Virus record (IMG/VR): IMGVR_UViG_3300028384_000761
Location: 1-46,353 of that record
DNA: 46,353 nt
From: a virus
Reading direction: 5' to 3' (one strand)
This document shows, piece by piece, positions 34,801-45,101 of the stretch (position 1 is its first letter; every line of letters starts with the position of its first letter). The notes under the pieces are model-generated. The model was not told where the DNA came from. It made no database searches and saw nothing but the letters and a program-made list of their open reading frames with translations. The translations under genes and the position numbers were made by a program.

Positions 34801-37800
34801 GATTATGCGTCATTGAACAGCATGGCGAAGGACACTGTGGCTAAGACGAAAGCCGCAATCAAGCATGGGTTCAAATCCGAGAGAGCAACCCAAACGGCTA
34901 ACACAAGTCCATTTGAGGGTGATTTGGGGTATGTGAACAGACCATACCGCACAGTCCGTAATGTCAACGCTGAGCGTGTTCGTGGGCTTTACATTCCCAA
35001 CGAAGAAAGGGTATGGGAATCCATGCCTGTCGTTGATGACACAGGACAGGAATTGATTTTGGAAGGGGGTTCACCATTCGGCACAGTCATCAAGGACTTC
35101 AACCATAAGCAAAACCGCATTAACCCAAACACGGGAACAGAAACCACCCTCCCCTCCACTGTTGGTAGTGGTATTGAATCCAATTTGGAAATTAGCCTCC
35201 CATCACAGGACGAAATACCCGGCAACATTCTCGTGCGCTCAGGACACGATCGTGTCCAAGCATGGTCAAATCTCACATGGGGTATGGGTGGTCTTTCAGC
35301 ACCAACCGCAGGACTTGCGGGTGAAGCCGAGTCGTCCTCCAATGATGTTCGTGTCACAGCGTTTGACACACATGACCGAGTGTTGCATTTTCACCCTGTG
35401 CGTATTCTTCACGACAAAATGGAGAGTCAATTTGGCTTGAGCCTTAACACCACTGTCGGTGCTGTGCCGAGTGGGACAACAAGGCTCTTTGCCGCACACC
35501 GTCTAAGCGATCATGCCGAGCGTGGTTCTGTTCTCATGGAAACGGACAACGGTGCTGACGGGTCATACCTACACGCACACCATCGCATTCGTTTTGGTAG
35601 GCAGGGGCATCACTTTGTCGCACCCCTCACTATGCGAGGCACACCTATGTCCTTGCGTAGGCAATTGCACCGTTCACACGGGTCAGCATATTCCTTGCTG
35701 TTTGAAGCCGAGTCCGAACACAAACATTGGGGCTTTCAATCAACATACGGAGGTAGTAATGACCCTGCTTCTGCTACGCTGTATTACCTTGACACAATGG
35801 AGGTTAAGAGTGAAGCCTACAACACAGGTTCGTTTGCTTCCGATGGCTTCCCAATGAGCGAAATTGAGGATGCGGGCTTACCCAATTGGCGTAGGTATGA
35901 CGGTGCTGTTCCTCACGACCAAATTGATGTGCTGTTTGCACCGGGTCAATTGCACACAAAGGTGGAAGGTGCTAAGCAACAAGCAAAATTCATCAGCAAC
36001 CATCACGGTCAAAGCACTACCCTTGGACCATATTCAAACACCGCCACATCAGGCCCTATCGCACTCACCACAGGTTCACGAACAGTGAACAGCCGTCACA
36101 ATGCAGGTGAAGAATTCACACTCAACGGATTCATGGTATCGCAGTATTTGCTCATGGGTGGTCGCCCTGACCCCTCCATGCTTCATGCTAACACACAGGC
36201 GTATCATGCCCCCTATGTCTATGCGATGACAGGACATAATGCAGGATGGAGAACGGCTCGTGTAGGCACAGAATTAGCGACTGTGCCTCCATTGATTGCA
36301 CACGATCCTGAGATGGTCAATATGTCGGCTGTGCCTGTGGCGAATGTGGAATCTCCATCAAGTGCGAGCGACTTTGATGCTGAGGATTCACACGCTGACT
36401 TGGCTTTAGTGTCGGGTGCTGATACGAATTCAAATGCAATTCCTGACGCATTTTTATGCACATGGTTGGCTGAATACAGCCACCCTGCACTGCTTGGCAC
36501 GAGCCGTGAACACTACATGACATTCCGCTACCGACAGGCGGGTATGCCGTGTGCTGTCGATCAGCCAAGTGTCCGTGGTTTGTTCCTCCGTAATGCACCT
36601 GCGATTGATTATTCATCCTCAGTGGACGAGGGTATGCCCTTTGAACGAGTCTATGCGTTTCAATGGCTACAACAATACGGCTACAACGGACTCAACGCAG
36701 GTGGGCATGGAAGCAATTGGGGACAGCGTGCCGCAGGTGCAGTATTGATGGGGCATTCAGGTTTGCGTGAACCACACGGCACACTTGAATTGCGTCAGAA
36801 TTTCGTGCAACATGGCTCAAGCACACGGTATTCTCGTGGTGAGGGTATTGGTGATGGACTGAACCCACGCAAAGATGTAGTGCGTTGGAAATTGGATGTG
36901 GATAGCACCAATTCATACGAATGGAATCAAATTACCACAGTCCAAAATCCGATGGTTGCTGTTGATTGGTCAAGGCGACTGCCTGTGCGTGCCTTTGGGT
37001 TTAGAGGTGCGTCCGATGCGTTGAATATGCTTGCGGGCGACCCTGCTGAAACAGCCACCGATATGAACGCCATTCTGCGTTCAGCACGATTTGACGGTGG
37101 TAAGCACGACAGCCTCAACGATTTGCCTACGGGTGGAGATTGGCCTTGGGGAAGTGCAACGACTTACACGGGCGTTGAGCGCACTGTGCCTATCGGCATG
37201 GTAGTGAGCCAACAAACCAATGAAGGCATTGGAGGGCAGGGTGTGAATCGCCTATCCAACGAGCCTTGGGATGAAACCGAATTAGCCGTAGGTATGGGGC
37301 GTGCGCTCAAGGAAGAATCGCTCGGTATGGTATCACCAAGAGCCATGCCGTCAGGTATCATGGACGCACACCGAACAGAATTCGCCACCATCACAGGTTC
37401 AAGTGCCAAATTCCTACAAGCCAAGTCAATGAACACAGGACTCGATCCTATCATCGGTTTGAATTATCACTCAGGTGATAGAGCAAAGGCTTCCGACTCC
37501 GTTGAAGCCGTCTATCAAGCATCCGAATTCGGTGCGAGTGTTGGTAGTGAATTTTATCACCACAAGGGCAACAACCTGCACCTCAATGCTCACCCTGTGG
37601 ACATCAAAGCCAACGGTGAAACGGATAATCAGCACTTCCCTGCTGTTGGTTGGGGTTCAAACCTCAACATGAAGAACAAAAGCGAGGCTGAGCGAGGAAC
37701 AAAGCCAATCCCACTCCATGAAATTGCCGACCATAGGCAGGTGCAATCCGATGTCGCCCCTCGTTTGGGATTAACGGTGGAGACACACAGTGAATTTACC

Positions 37801-40747
37801 ACCGCACGCAATACAGATTATGTAGTCACAAGCACAAAGGCTGTGTCCCTGCATTCTGACTTGGCTGTGGGTCAAATGTTCCCAATTACCCCATCGTGGG
37901 TGCAAGAAACACGGTGGACGAAGTATGGGGCATCGGAGGACAGCATCACCACCACCGCCGCACGCCCCGACGAAACCTACGGTGGGCGAAGCGACCCCAA
38001 CCAACGCTCAGCCAAGCCAAAGTGGACTCTTAACGAGGACAAGGATTTGGCTGACATTACCAACACCTACACCGATGACATCCTACAAGCCAACGGTGCG
38101 GGTATTCGCGATCATTGGGCTGTGCGTGGGTCGGCTGACTTACCCGCATGGGGTGGTGTGTTTATTCTGCGTAAAACATGGCTTGAACGACCTGAAAATT
38201 CCGATGCTTTGCGCTCAAAGCAGGGCGGTAAGAATTCAGCAATCAAGGCACAGGTAGCACAGCCTGTGCGTAAATATGCTGACTACATTGTGCGTATGGT
38301 GCGCCCTCTCAAGGTGTTCGGCTACACTTCAAAGAACGACAGCGAAGGCAACGCTATGAACCAAGACGGATGGTTGCTCGGTCCTTACAGCACCATGACG
38401 GATGCAGGAAGCAAAGACCAACCCTTCACCCGTGACAAGCGATATGGTATGTTTGAAACATCAACGGCGAGTCAAATTGGCGACATTCAAGGTATTTCAT
38501 CTCCTTACGATTCAGCACCAACGATTGAGTGGCCCGATGCAAATGACCGTGATGTGGTGTGGCATCTCATCCCATCAGCCAATATGCTTCAACACTTCAA
38601 GTCCGATGCTTCACGCCGTGATGCTACGGGTATGCTCAGCCCGTTGGTTGAAGCACGCTATTCTCAAAGCACCCACCCCGGTGGAGGTGAATACATTTCG
38701 CAGACTGAAACGGTATATGCAACCGATGAAACGGTGGTGTTAGATCCATACCTCAAGAGGGACAAGGACGCTAACTCCGTTGTTAAACAACCGAGCAGTG
38801 CTATGCTTTCGCTTGGTGCGAAAGCGACTGTCAAATTTGACGCAAAAACCGCCTCCCCATCCAAAATTGTAGTAAATGATGCGACAGCATTCCCTCAATC
38901 AGGTGTGCTTGTCATCGTTGGCTTGTCGGGTCAAATCTCCTATGGTAGTCGCACTCACAATTCTTTCAATTCACTGAGCCTAACAGGTGATTGCTCGTCC
39001 ACTGACCTAACGGGCAAAGTCGTGCGTGCAGGTAAGAATTCAAGCACAACAGTGGACTCCAAGATAGCCAATGTCGCACCTGCTGACTTGGGCTTAGTAG
39101 TATTGCCTTCGTTGATTGACAACGCTGTGTCGGTGGGTCGTTTGCTTACGGACAAGTGGGACGCTACAACGAGCGATGACAGTGCCGAAATCAACACGAA
39201 CATGACCTACAAGGGAATCGGGCATTACGAGCCATCGGACTTCTTCATGCTTTCACCTCAGACATTCGTGATGAATGACGGACAAAACACGGGGTTGGTG
39301 CGTTATCACCGCAAACCCGGCACAGGTGGAATGTCAAAGGTATATGTGGACGGGGTGGAGATGACACCCACTCGCTTCCCACCATACCTGCTTGATGCTC
39401 AAGCACAGAAGTGGCGTGTTGCTAAGGCATCTAACAACGAGGGGGAGGGCGATGTGTATGATACCCTCTTAACTTTCAAGAACCTCACCGAACCCACACT
39501 ATCGGATTCAGGTGTAGCCATTGAAAGGGTGCGCCTCGGTCAATACATGGGCGTTGGGTTGCGAACCACTGATGCCGCACTGTTGCTGTTGAAGGATGTG
39601 ATGAAATCGTTGCCCGGAGTCGATCTTGAAGAATTCCGAATTTTCCTTGAACAAAAAATGACTGACACGGGCGTGTATTCTTCTTACGGGGACAACACAG
39701 ATGTAGCAAGGCAAGCGTTCCTATTTGCTCACCCCAACCTTCGTGATGCGGTTTTGCACAGCAAGGACTTCATCAGCCGTAAGGCAAAGGGTATCGGTAT
39801 TATGGATTTGTTGCGTGATTTATCCCGCATTGATGGCTACCAATTAGCCCTATCAAGCAACGGTGGCTTGGTGTATTCACAGAATGTGTTTAATGACACA
39901 GGGCGTGCTGTGGGAACGAGCAGTGGTCCACAAAACATCAGCATTAGCAGTATGCTTGAGATGGCGAATGAAGTGATTGTTGAAGGGGACACCATCGCTC
40001 AAAATGAAACCATTCGTGCGGTTGTCAAGGACTTGGAGAAGATGAAGGAAATGGGTGGTGTCGGTAATGAGGACGGTGTTAAACGCACTATGCGTGTTTC
40101 TGTCCCCGGTGTCAAAGAAAGGGTCGCCGCCCTCCGTTTAGCGAAAGGCTTGCTCAACAGAAGCGCACAGGGTGCATCGCTCATCCGTGTTGAAGGACTC
40201 ATCAAGAGCAGTGATATTCAACCGGGTGAAATCATTCGTGTGGACTTCCCTGCGGAACACCTCAAGGGTGATTTCGCTGTCTTTGAAGTCACTACCGACT
40301 ACAATACAGGGATGACCAACCTTGTTATGGGTCAGTATGAAAAGGGCATTGAAGGGTTGTTGGCGGATCTGCAAACATCAACAGTCGGATTGATTGATGA
40401 CGACCCAACGAATACCCACGAACAAATTGACATTACACTCAATGCCCCTATTCGTGTGTTGTCAGCCCACCGAGTGATGACACGGTTCGTGAACGGCACT
40501 CGTTTGCTTATAGGGGGGCGTTGGCGTGGTGAGCCTACCACCAATCAATTGGGTGTTATCGGTGTGCGAGGGGGCGACACAGGCGTGCTTATCAACAATT
40601 CAGGAGGATATGCCACAGGCACTACCCACCATCACTTTGAAGGCGGGAAGCCTCGTAGCCGTGTCCGACAACGAGAGGCTTCGTGTTTCTTCAAGTCGTC
40701 AATTACCTATCGGACACTCCAAATCAAAATTCTATGAGGTGAAATAA
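31822..40747 (+). CDS. Giant tail hub/fibre protein, 2974 residues; last part frame-broken at 40645-40647
   Basis: The start is ATG 31822. Several copies of the tail cassette lie in residues 170-830, followed by about 1500 unassigned, mostly beta residues. The C-terminal part resembles a baseplate hub of the gpD/gp44 type: LLLLKDVMKSLPGVDLEEFR, DGYQLALSSNGGLVYSQNVF, EMANEVIVEGD, AALRLAKGLLNRSAQGASLI and IQPGEIIRVDFPAEHLKGDF. As sequenced, it ends at 40737 after an implausible RVRQREASCFF tail. Removing one G from GGG at 40645-40647 gives FEGGSLVAVSDNERLRVSSS and a stop at 40745-40747, overlapping the next ATG as TAATG. A hub, spacer and adhesin fused in one chain is my reading. Confidence 0.65.
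32341..32520 (+). repeat. Tail cassette, copy 3
   Basis: This 60-residue copy in the giant hub protein (residues 174-233) reads STYVIAFASGTLSNIKIGDS, then LYTLGDDTRFIGKVVGVS, then NQVTFEEPIAVDLAN. It preserves the GDSLY turn and the IG-x-V strand. Confidence 0.5.
34144..34311 (+). repeat. Tail cassette, copy 4
   Basis: This 56-residue copy (residues 775-830 of the hub protein) reads TLINVNGD...YNVGDILYSQ, EEVGEITALTSSQITIGAG, then INDGDSLY. Partial or interrupted copies also appear at about 33286-33400 (FSVGDTIYAKNKDTVGVVSS), 33570-33700 and 33775-33885 of the same gene. Confidence 0.55.
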
Positions 40748-41088
40748 TGCCTGTGTTAGACCAAGTAAAAGCCAAGTTAGCAGAACACCTCCAAACACTC
40801 GTTTCACAAATGAGCCTCGGCACAACAGGTGGGCGGGCTACCACAAGGGACGGAGGTGCGGGGAATGTCGCCTTCTCCGTCACCCCAACCGTTCAACGCC
40901 TTGATGATAGGGTAGTATCAATCACAGGGACATTTGACACTCAATTGATTTCGGCTGACGATGTAAAAGAAGTCGTGCTACACGGGGCAACCGTCCTTGA
41001 CAACCCCGCATTTCGTGCATCGTTTGTGCCGATTAGCAAAAATCAAACCACCGAGATTCGTGTGGATGTGGTAATGGAAGTGAGATAG
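40747..41088 (+). CDS. Small tail-module protein, unknown
   Basis: This 113-residue protein starts at ATG 40747 with GAGGTGAAA upstream. It has an amphipathic N-terminal helix (LDQVKAKLAEHLQTLVSQM), a Gly-rich turn and then an all-beta domain (VAFSVTPTVQRLDDRVVSIT; TTEIRVDVVMEVR). Its stop overlaps the methyltransferase GTG as TAGTG. The place after the hub gene suggests a tail-tip or fibre-attachment role. No family is recognised. Confidence 0.65.
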   Translation: MPVLDQVKAKLAEHLQTLVSQMSLGTTGGRATTRDGGAGNVAFSVTPTVQRLDDRVVSITGTFDTQLISADDVKEVVLHGATVLDNPAFRASFVPISKNQTTEIRVDVVMEVR

Positions 41089-42200
41089 TGCGTGATGATA
41101 TTGCCCTCGTCGATCTGTATTCGGGTGGCGGAGGCGTATCACAGGGATTCAAAATGCAGGGTATTCCTACGGCGTTAGCGGTTGACTATTGGAAGCCCGC
41201 CTTGGACACTCACGCCGCCAATCACCCCGAAGCCAAACACATACGGGCGGCAATTGGGAGTGATGAATTTGACAATGAACGCTTGATGCAGGAGATAATG
41301 GATGCGGTGGGTGGTCGCCAATATCACATCAACGCATCCACACCTTGCCCTGACTTCTCAAGAGCATCACCATTGAACATTGGTGATGGTGGGCATGACC
41401 GAGCCATGCGTGGTATGGCACACATCAACAATTACGGCAACCTATTGGATATGTTGGAGGGGAGTGAAAACTCACCCGTTTCTTGGTCGTTTGAAAACAG
41501 CCCACGGGTTTTACCATATCTCATGGAGGATGCTGTGTGGAATCCGCACCGTAGTAGGTGGATGGATTCAATTCAGTCAATGCGACAACCCAAAGTCACA
41601 GCGGCGCAATTCGGTGCGCCTACACACCGTGGAAGGGCGGTTCTCGGACAGGGCTTTGACTTGTCAGCACCCAATCTCCAACGCCCCAAAGCCTCACCTT
41701 TGGATTTCCTACCACACTTAACAGAAGAGGAAAGAGAAGTGCGCGATCGCAAGGAAGAAGTCCTCGGTCAATTGGTTCAGCGTGGTGTTATCCGACCTGA
41801 CATAGCCCGTTATTTGATGGGGGATGTTTTCATCAACGACACGGGGGCGGTTGACATCGGAACAGGTGGTGCGGAATGGAATGACAACAGGAAAGGCTAC
41901 ACATGGAAGCACACTCGCCCTGCATCACAAACCATACCCGGTTTGATGTCGTCAAATCCTGCGACACACGCTTACAACCGAGTGCTAACTCCAACGGAAT
42001 TAGGTGTTTTACAGGGCTTCCCCGACGATTACGATTGGTCACCGACTGAGGGTCATAAATACATATCAGGAAAGAGCGTCACAGACGCATCAACAGGTGT
42101 CATTGGGAATGTGTTCTCACCGTTTGTCACGAATGCTTTAGCAGGTAGTGTGTTAGAACATTTGAACAGCCCAAGGCATACACAAACGAGATTATTTTGA
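41088..42200 (+). CDS. DNA (cytosine-5) methyltransferase 1
   Basis: This protein transfers methyl from S-adenosylmethionine to C5 of cytosine in a specific DNA site. The 370-residue product shows the C5 order: motif I DLYSGGGGVSQGF (9-21) for cofactor, motif IV STPCPDFS with catalytic Cys87, motif VI FENSP with Glu136, motif VIII QFGAPTHRGRAVL, a target-recognition stretch around residues 200-290, and motifs IX-X with LTPTELGVLQGFPDDY and VIGNVFSPFVTNALAGSV. The key residues are intact, so it should be active. It starts at GTG 41088, overlapping the previous stop, and sits within the tail operon on the late strand. Methylation would therefore be late, perhaps just before packaging. No restriction partner is visible. 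Confidence 0.88.
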   Translation: MRDDIALVDLYSGGGGVSQGFKMQGIPTALAVDYWKPALDTHAANHPEAKHIRAAIGSDEFDNERLMQEIMDAVGGRQYHINASTPCPDFSRASPLNIGDGGHDRAMRGMAHINNYGNLLDMLEGSENSPVSWSFENSPRVLPYLMEDAVWNPHRSRWMDSIQSMRQPKVTAAQFGAPTHRGRAVLGQGFDLSAPNLQRPKASPLDFLPHLTEEEREVRDRKEEVLGQLVQRGVIRPDIARYLMGDVFINDTGAVDIGTGGAEWNDNRKGYTWKHTRPASQTIPGLMSSNPATHAYNRVLTPTELGVLQGFPDDYDWSPTEGHKYISGKSVTDASTGVIGNVFSPFVTNALAGSVLEHLNSPRHTQTRLF

Positions 42201-42209
42201 GGTGAAAAC

Positions 42210-43252
42210 ATGGGAACAACAGGACTCGGAGAAGGACATGAAAAAACAGGCACAGGGGCGACATGGCAATCCGATGGGTTGCGTGATACGGATGTGTTAT
42301 CCTCAGCCACGCTGACAAATCTCGTTGAGCGTGGGTTGGGGAACGGTGTCATCCCCATCACCATGACAGATTACAGTGCCGACTCAGGTGCGGGCGATCG
42401 CAACAATCCCATCAGCGGGAATTGTTGTGTCCGACCAAACACGAGTGGGGATGCGAATGAGATTTTTGTGGACACGGGGGTAGTGTGCCTTGACGGTGTT
42501 TTCTATTCCGTTGGCTCAGCCTCAGCCTTTGACATTGATACCTCTTCCTATTACAATAGCCGATTCGGACGGTGGTTGATGTCAGCACAGGCATCTATCC
42601 GCAGATGCCTTCCTCTCACCTCATCAAGCAGTCTGTGGTCTTAGCGGCTGTGCGTGTTTCCTACGCTTCACCATTAAATGTGGCGGCAATTGAGGACAAG
42701 AGGCTATTCATTCGTGGTGGCCCTCTCCCACTTACTGCGCTGATTGACCCTGCGGGGAACGGCATTGACCCATCAAACGACTACGGTGGAACACCCGCTT
42801 TGCAGTCAGGGGATTTGCCGACAGATAAATTAGGACTTCTTTACGCACGAGATCCAAACGGGTTTCAACCCCTCGTCACTACGGCACACGGGGACGGGCA
42901 AACGCATTTGTTCTATCAAGCGGATGGTTCTATTGGCTCAGGTGCAAACGGCGCATACCAATTGACCCCTGTGCATAAACAAGCGAAAGAAACCCAAACC
43001 TATTCGGGTCCCGGACCCGTGAACCTCACGCTTACCCCACTGCCCGATGAAATAGATGCGGGAAATCACCTCATCACGGCTACATGGTTTGGTTCAGGTG
43101 CATCGCAAATGTGTCCCCTCAAGGAGGGAACACATTTCACTGTTGCAGGTAAGGTCGTGACTTTCCTTGATTTGTCCATTACCGTCATCGCACCATTAGG
43201 ACCACTCGGTATCGGTGAGGTTGAATTCTATTACACCCACGCAGGGTATTGA
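42210..43252 (+). CDS. Tail or fibre protein, frame broken by a likely one-base loss at 42567-42568
   Basis: The start is ATG 42210 behind TTGAGGTGAAAAC. The first frame runs through AFDIDTSSYYNSRFG, and the protein then resumes in the -1 frame as TVVDVSTGIYPQMPSSHLIK to 43252. Adding one G to GG at 42567-42568 joins them into 347 residues. The product is beta-rich with Gly/Asn/Pro loops (VVCLDGVFYSVGSASAF; HFTVAGKVVTFLDLSITVIA) and ends GEVEFYYTHAGY. It has the look of a tail appendage or receptor-contact protein. No named family is recognised. Confidence 0.6.
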
Positions 43253-43253
43253 C

Positions 43254-43696
43254 ATGAAGAGGGATTACCGAGCGCAATTGGAACAAGAGTGTCCTTCGTG
43301 TCAAACGGTGGGGCTTGCTCGCCGTATCAACGGGTTCTATGCGGGCAGTAGGGACAGGATATTTTTATGGGAGTGCGACTCATGCGGTGCTATATGGCGA
43401 AAGGTGAGGGCGAGGTTGAAGCCACCGCTTTCACTCACGGATGGGATGTAGTCAAGGGCAAATTCAGGGGCTACACACGCAACCCTATGGCGGGTCGTGC
43501 TGAACGACAGGCGAAGCGTAAAGTGTATGGCGTATCACGAAAGAACAAGGAAAAGCGTGCCAAGAAAAGATATGGTCGCAGTAAAATCCGTGGTCGCCGT
43601 CCTAAAATGCGCCGTGATTTAGGTGCGGGCGGTGGTCGTGTGAGCCCCTGCCTCGCTCTTTCAACAGCAATAATTGCGTCAAGTCCGAGTCCATAA
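43254..43696 (+). CDS. Basic zinc-ribbon protein, frame broken by a likely one-base loss at 43400-43402
   Basis: The start is ATG 43254. The N-terminus is a zinc ribbon with C13, C16, C41 and C44 (CPSC...ECDSCGAIW). As sequenced, it stops at 43451 after a tail unlike protein. Restoring one A to AAA at 43400-43402 continues it as RKGEGEVEATAFTHGWDVVK and into a strongly basic segment (RAERQAKRKVYGVSRKNKEK, then RSKIRGRRPKMRR), for 147 residues in all. A ribbon plus basic tail suggests a nucleic-acid-binding protein, perhaps packaged or regulatory. Its 3' 226 bases overlap, antisense, the end of the convergent methyltransferase gene. Confidence 0.55.
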
Positions 43697-44733
43697 GGAA
43701 TCAATGATTTGGCGTGGTATGCAGGTATGCGTGTCCCCGAAGCGGTATTGAACGCACCCACATCCTGTGTCCCTGATCGCGCACCTCTCGGTGCGAATTC
43801 GTGATAAACGCCTGTGTCCCCTGCCTTAGCGGGGTCAAAGGTGGGGACTTTGATTCTGTTTCCATAAATCCTCTTGATTTCTTCAAGACTCATGTTCAAT
43901 TGTGGTGCGTCAGGGTGCATACCTTTCTTGGTCTGTTGCCTCGGTGTCCAAATGTCCTGTGCGTTTGTCCACAAATCCGTAGGCTTCTGTGCAGGTATTG
44001 AGGGGTGTCCGGGCATAGGATGGGATTCAAAGCCCAAGCGTTCAGCCATTGGTCCTGAATAGGATGAGTGGGTGATGCTCGCCGCAGGTGTTCTCGCCCC
44101 CGTCCTCCTTACCCCCACAGGCTGTGCTAAATGACGACCACCCACTTCGGGTTGAAATCGCATCATCCCAACGGGATTCTCCATCCACCAATACATTGGG
44201 TCGTCTGGATCGCGACCTTCATGGTGCAACCTGTATTCTTGAAGTCCGTCAATAAGACCAAGCGTTTGATTCATCAAAGATCTCCCTAAACGAGTCTTGT
44301 CGGACTTAGGGACAGGTCCGATGTCAGCGAGGGCTTGTTCAAAGTAGGACTTATCCCCTCTATTCCTCGCTCGGTTGAATTCTTTCTTCTTGTCTTTGAA
44401 TTCCTTACCCCATCCCTCCCAACCTTTTGCTTGGGCGGCAATTGAGAATCCTTCACAAGGAGGGGAGGCAAAGAATACATCAGGTGTTTTACCTCCGAAT
44501 TGGCTGATGATGTCATCAACCGTAAAATCCCGAATGTCACCTGCGAATTCGGGCGTATATCCCAAATCAACATCAAATTCCTTTACGGGATTACCCGAAT
44601 ACATAATTTCGTTTCGCAGAACATTGTGTCCTCGGTCTCTCGCCGCTTGACCCCATCCTGCGTGGACTTCTTCGTTGCCTCCTGCCCCGGCAAAGGTCTC
44701 CAAAACATTGAGAATTCGTTGGTCGTCCGACAT
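43471..44733 (-). CDS. DNA (cytosine-5) methyltransferase 2
   Basis: This is a second C5 methyltransferase, unlike the first. Numbered from the ATG at 44733 (GGTTGAT lies at 44747-44741 on the complement), motif I is VLETFAGAGGNEEVHAGWG (10-28). Motif IV is ASPPCEGFS with catalytic Cys93, motif VI is WWMENP with Glu185, and the C-terminal motif X-like segment is AKSLIPYGLGLDAIIAVERA. Core length to that point is about 370 residues. The last 50 residues (from LTRPPPAPKSRRILG) are Arg/Leu-rich and lie opposite the basic tail of the plus-strand gene. They may be read-through rather than real protein. It is on the early/replication strand, so it may act before DNA synthesis ends. Confidence 0.85.
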   Translation of the reverse strand: MSDDQRILNVLETFAGAGGNEEVHAGWGQAARDRGHNVLRNEIMYSGNPVKEFDVDLGYTPEFAGDIRDFTVDDIISQFGGKTPDVFFASPPCEGFSIAAQAKGWEGWGKEFKDKKKEFNRARNRGDKSYFEQALADIGPVPKSDKTRLGRSLMNQTLGLIDGLQEYRLHHEGRDPDDPMYWWMENPVGMMRFQPEVGGRHLAQPVGVRRTGARTPAASITHSSYSGPMAERLGFESHPMPGHPSIPAQKPTDLWTNAQDIWTPRQQTKKGMHPDAPQLNMSLEEIKRIYGNRIKVPTFDPAKAGDTGVYHEFAPRGARSGTQDVGAFNTASGTRIPAYHAKSLIPYGLGLDAIIAVERARQGLTRPPPAPKSRRILGRRPRILLRPYLFLARFSLFFRDTPYTLRFACRSARPAIGLRV

Positions 44734-44787
44734 TTTTATCATCAACCACCCCCCCTCAAACGCTCGGCTCATAAACATCCCACGACT

Positions 44788-45009
44788 TCATTTGTTATCA
44801 GTTTTTTGATCTTGATGGTGATTGCACATACCGCCTGATATTTGCTTTTGCCGACACCTTGAACCCGTCCCCTTTGCGATTCCTTTGCACCTGTATTTTT
44901 CAGGCAAATTCCTGCTACAAAACATACACAGGTGATGTGTGAGTTTTTTTAGGCGTGCAGGAGTGACCCTAACTTTGTTGTTGCAGTTATCGCAGTAGGT
45001 GACGGGCAT
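44788..45009 (-). CDS. Small two-finger zinc protein
   Basis: This 73-residue basic protein starts at the ATG at 45009, behind GGATGAT. The first finger is C6-C9-C28-C31 (YCDNCNNKVRV...CMFC). The second is C41, C52, C62 and H64/H65 (RCKGIAKGTGSRCRQ...GMCNHH), similar to the short RCKGxTKxGxRC...CxxH motif seen in many viral small proteins. It probably binds nucleic acid or acts as a small regulator. It is coupled by TGATG to the gene before it. Confidence 0.7.
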   Translation of the reverse strand: MPVTYCDNCNNKVRVTPARLKKLTHHLCMFCSRNLPEKYRCKGIAKGTGSRCRQKQISGGMCNHHQDQKTDNK

Positions 45010-45101
45010 CAATCATCCCCCTCCCAACAGTCAACACACCAATCACCATCAACCAAATGCTGTGGCAACATAGAACGCTTACAAGCAATACATTCCGCCA
45101 T
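45009..45101 (-). CDS. 30-residue mini zinc-ribbon protein
   Basis: The frame starts at the ATG at 45101, overlapping the preceding stop, and ends with a TGA that overlaps the next ATG at 45009, so both ends are coupled. The product has CxxC pairs at C4/C7 and C22/C25 (MAECIACKRS ... DWCVDCW), the spacing of a minimal zinc ribbon. GAGGAAGA lies upstream. A chance frame would not be expected to carry two CxxC knuckles and two perfect junctions. Confidence 0.6.
   Translation of the reverse strand: MAECIACKRSMLPQHLVDGDWCVDCWEGDD

Noticed and set aside
44941-44950. Run of T on the plus strand as a terminator for the structural operon
   Set aside because: It lies inside the coding sequence of a minus-strand gene (its Lys codons) and more than 1 kb past the last plus-strand gene.
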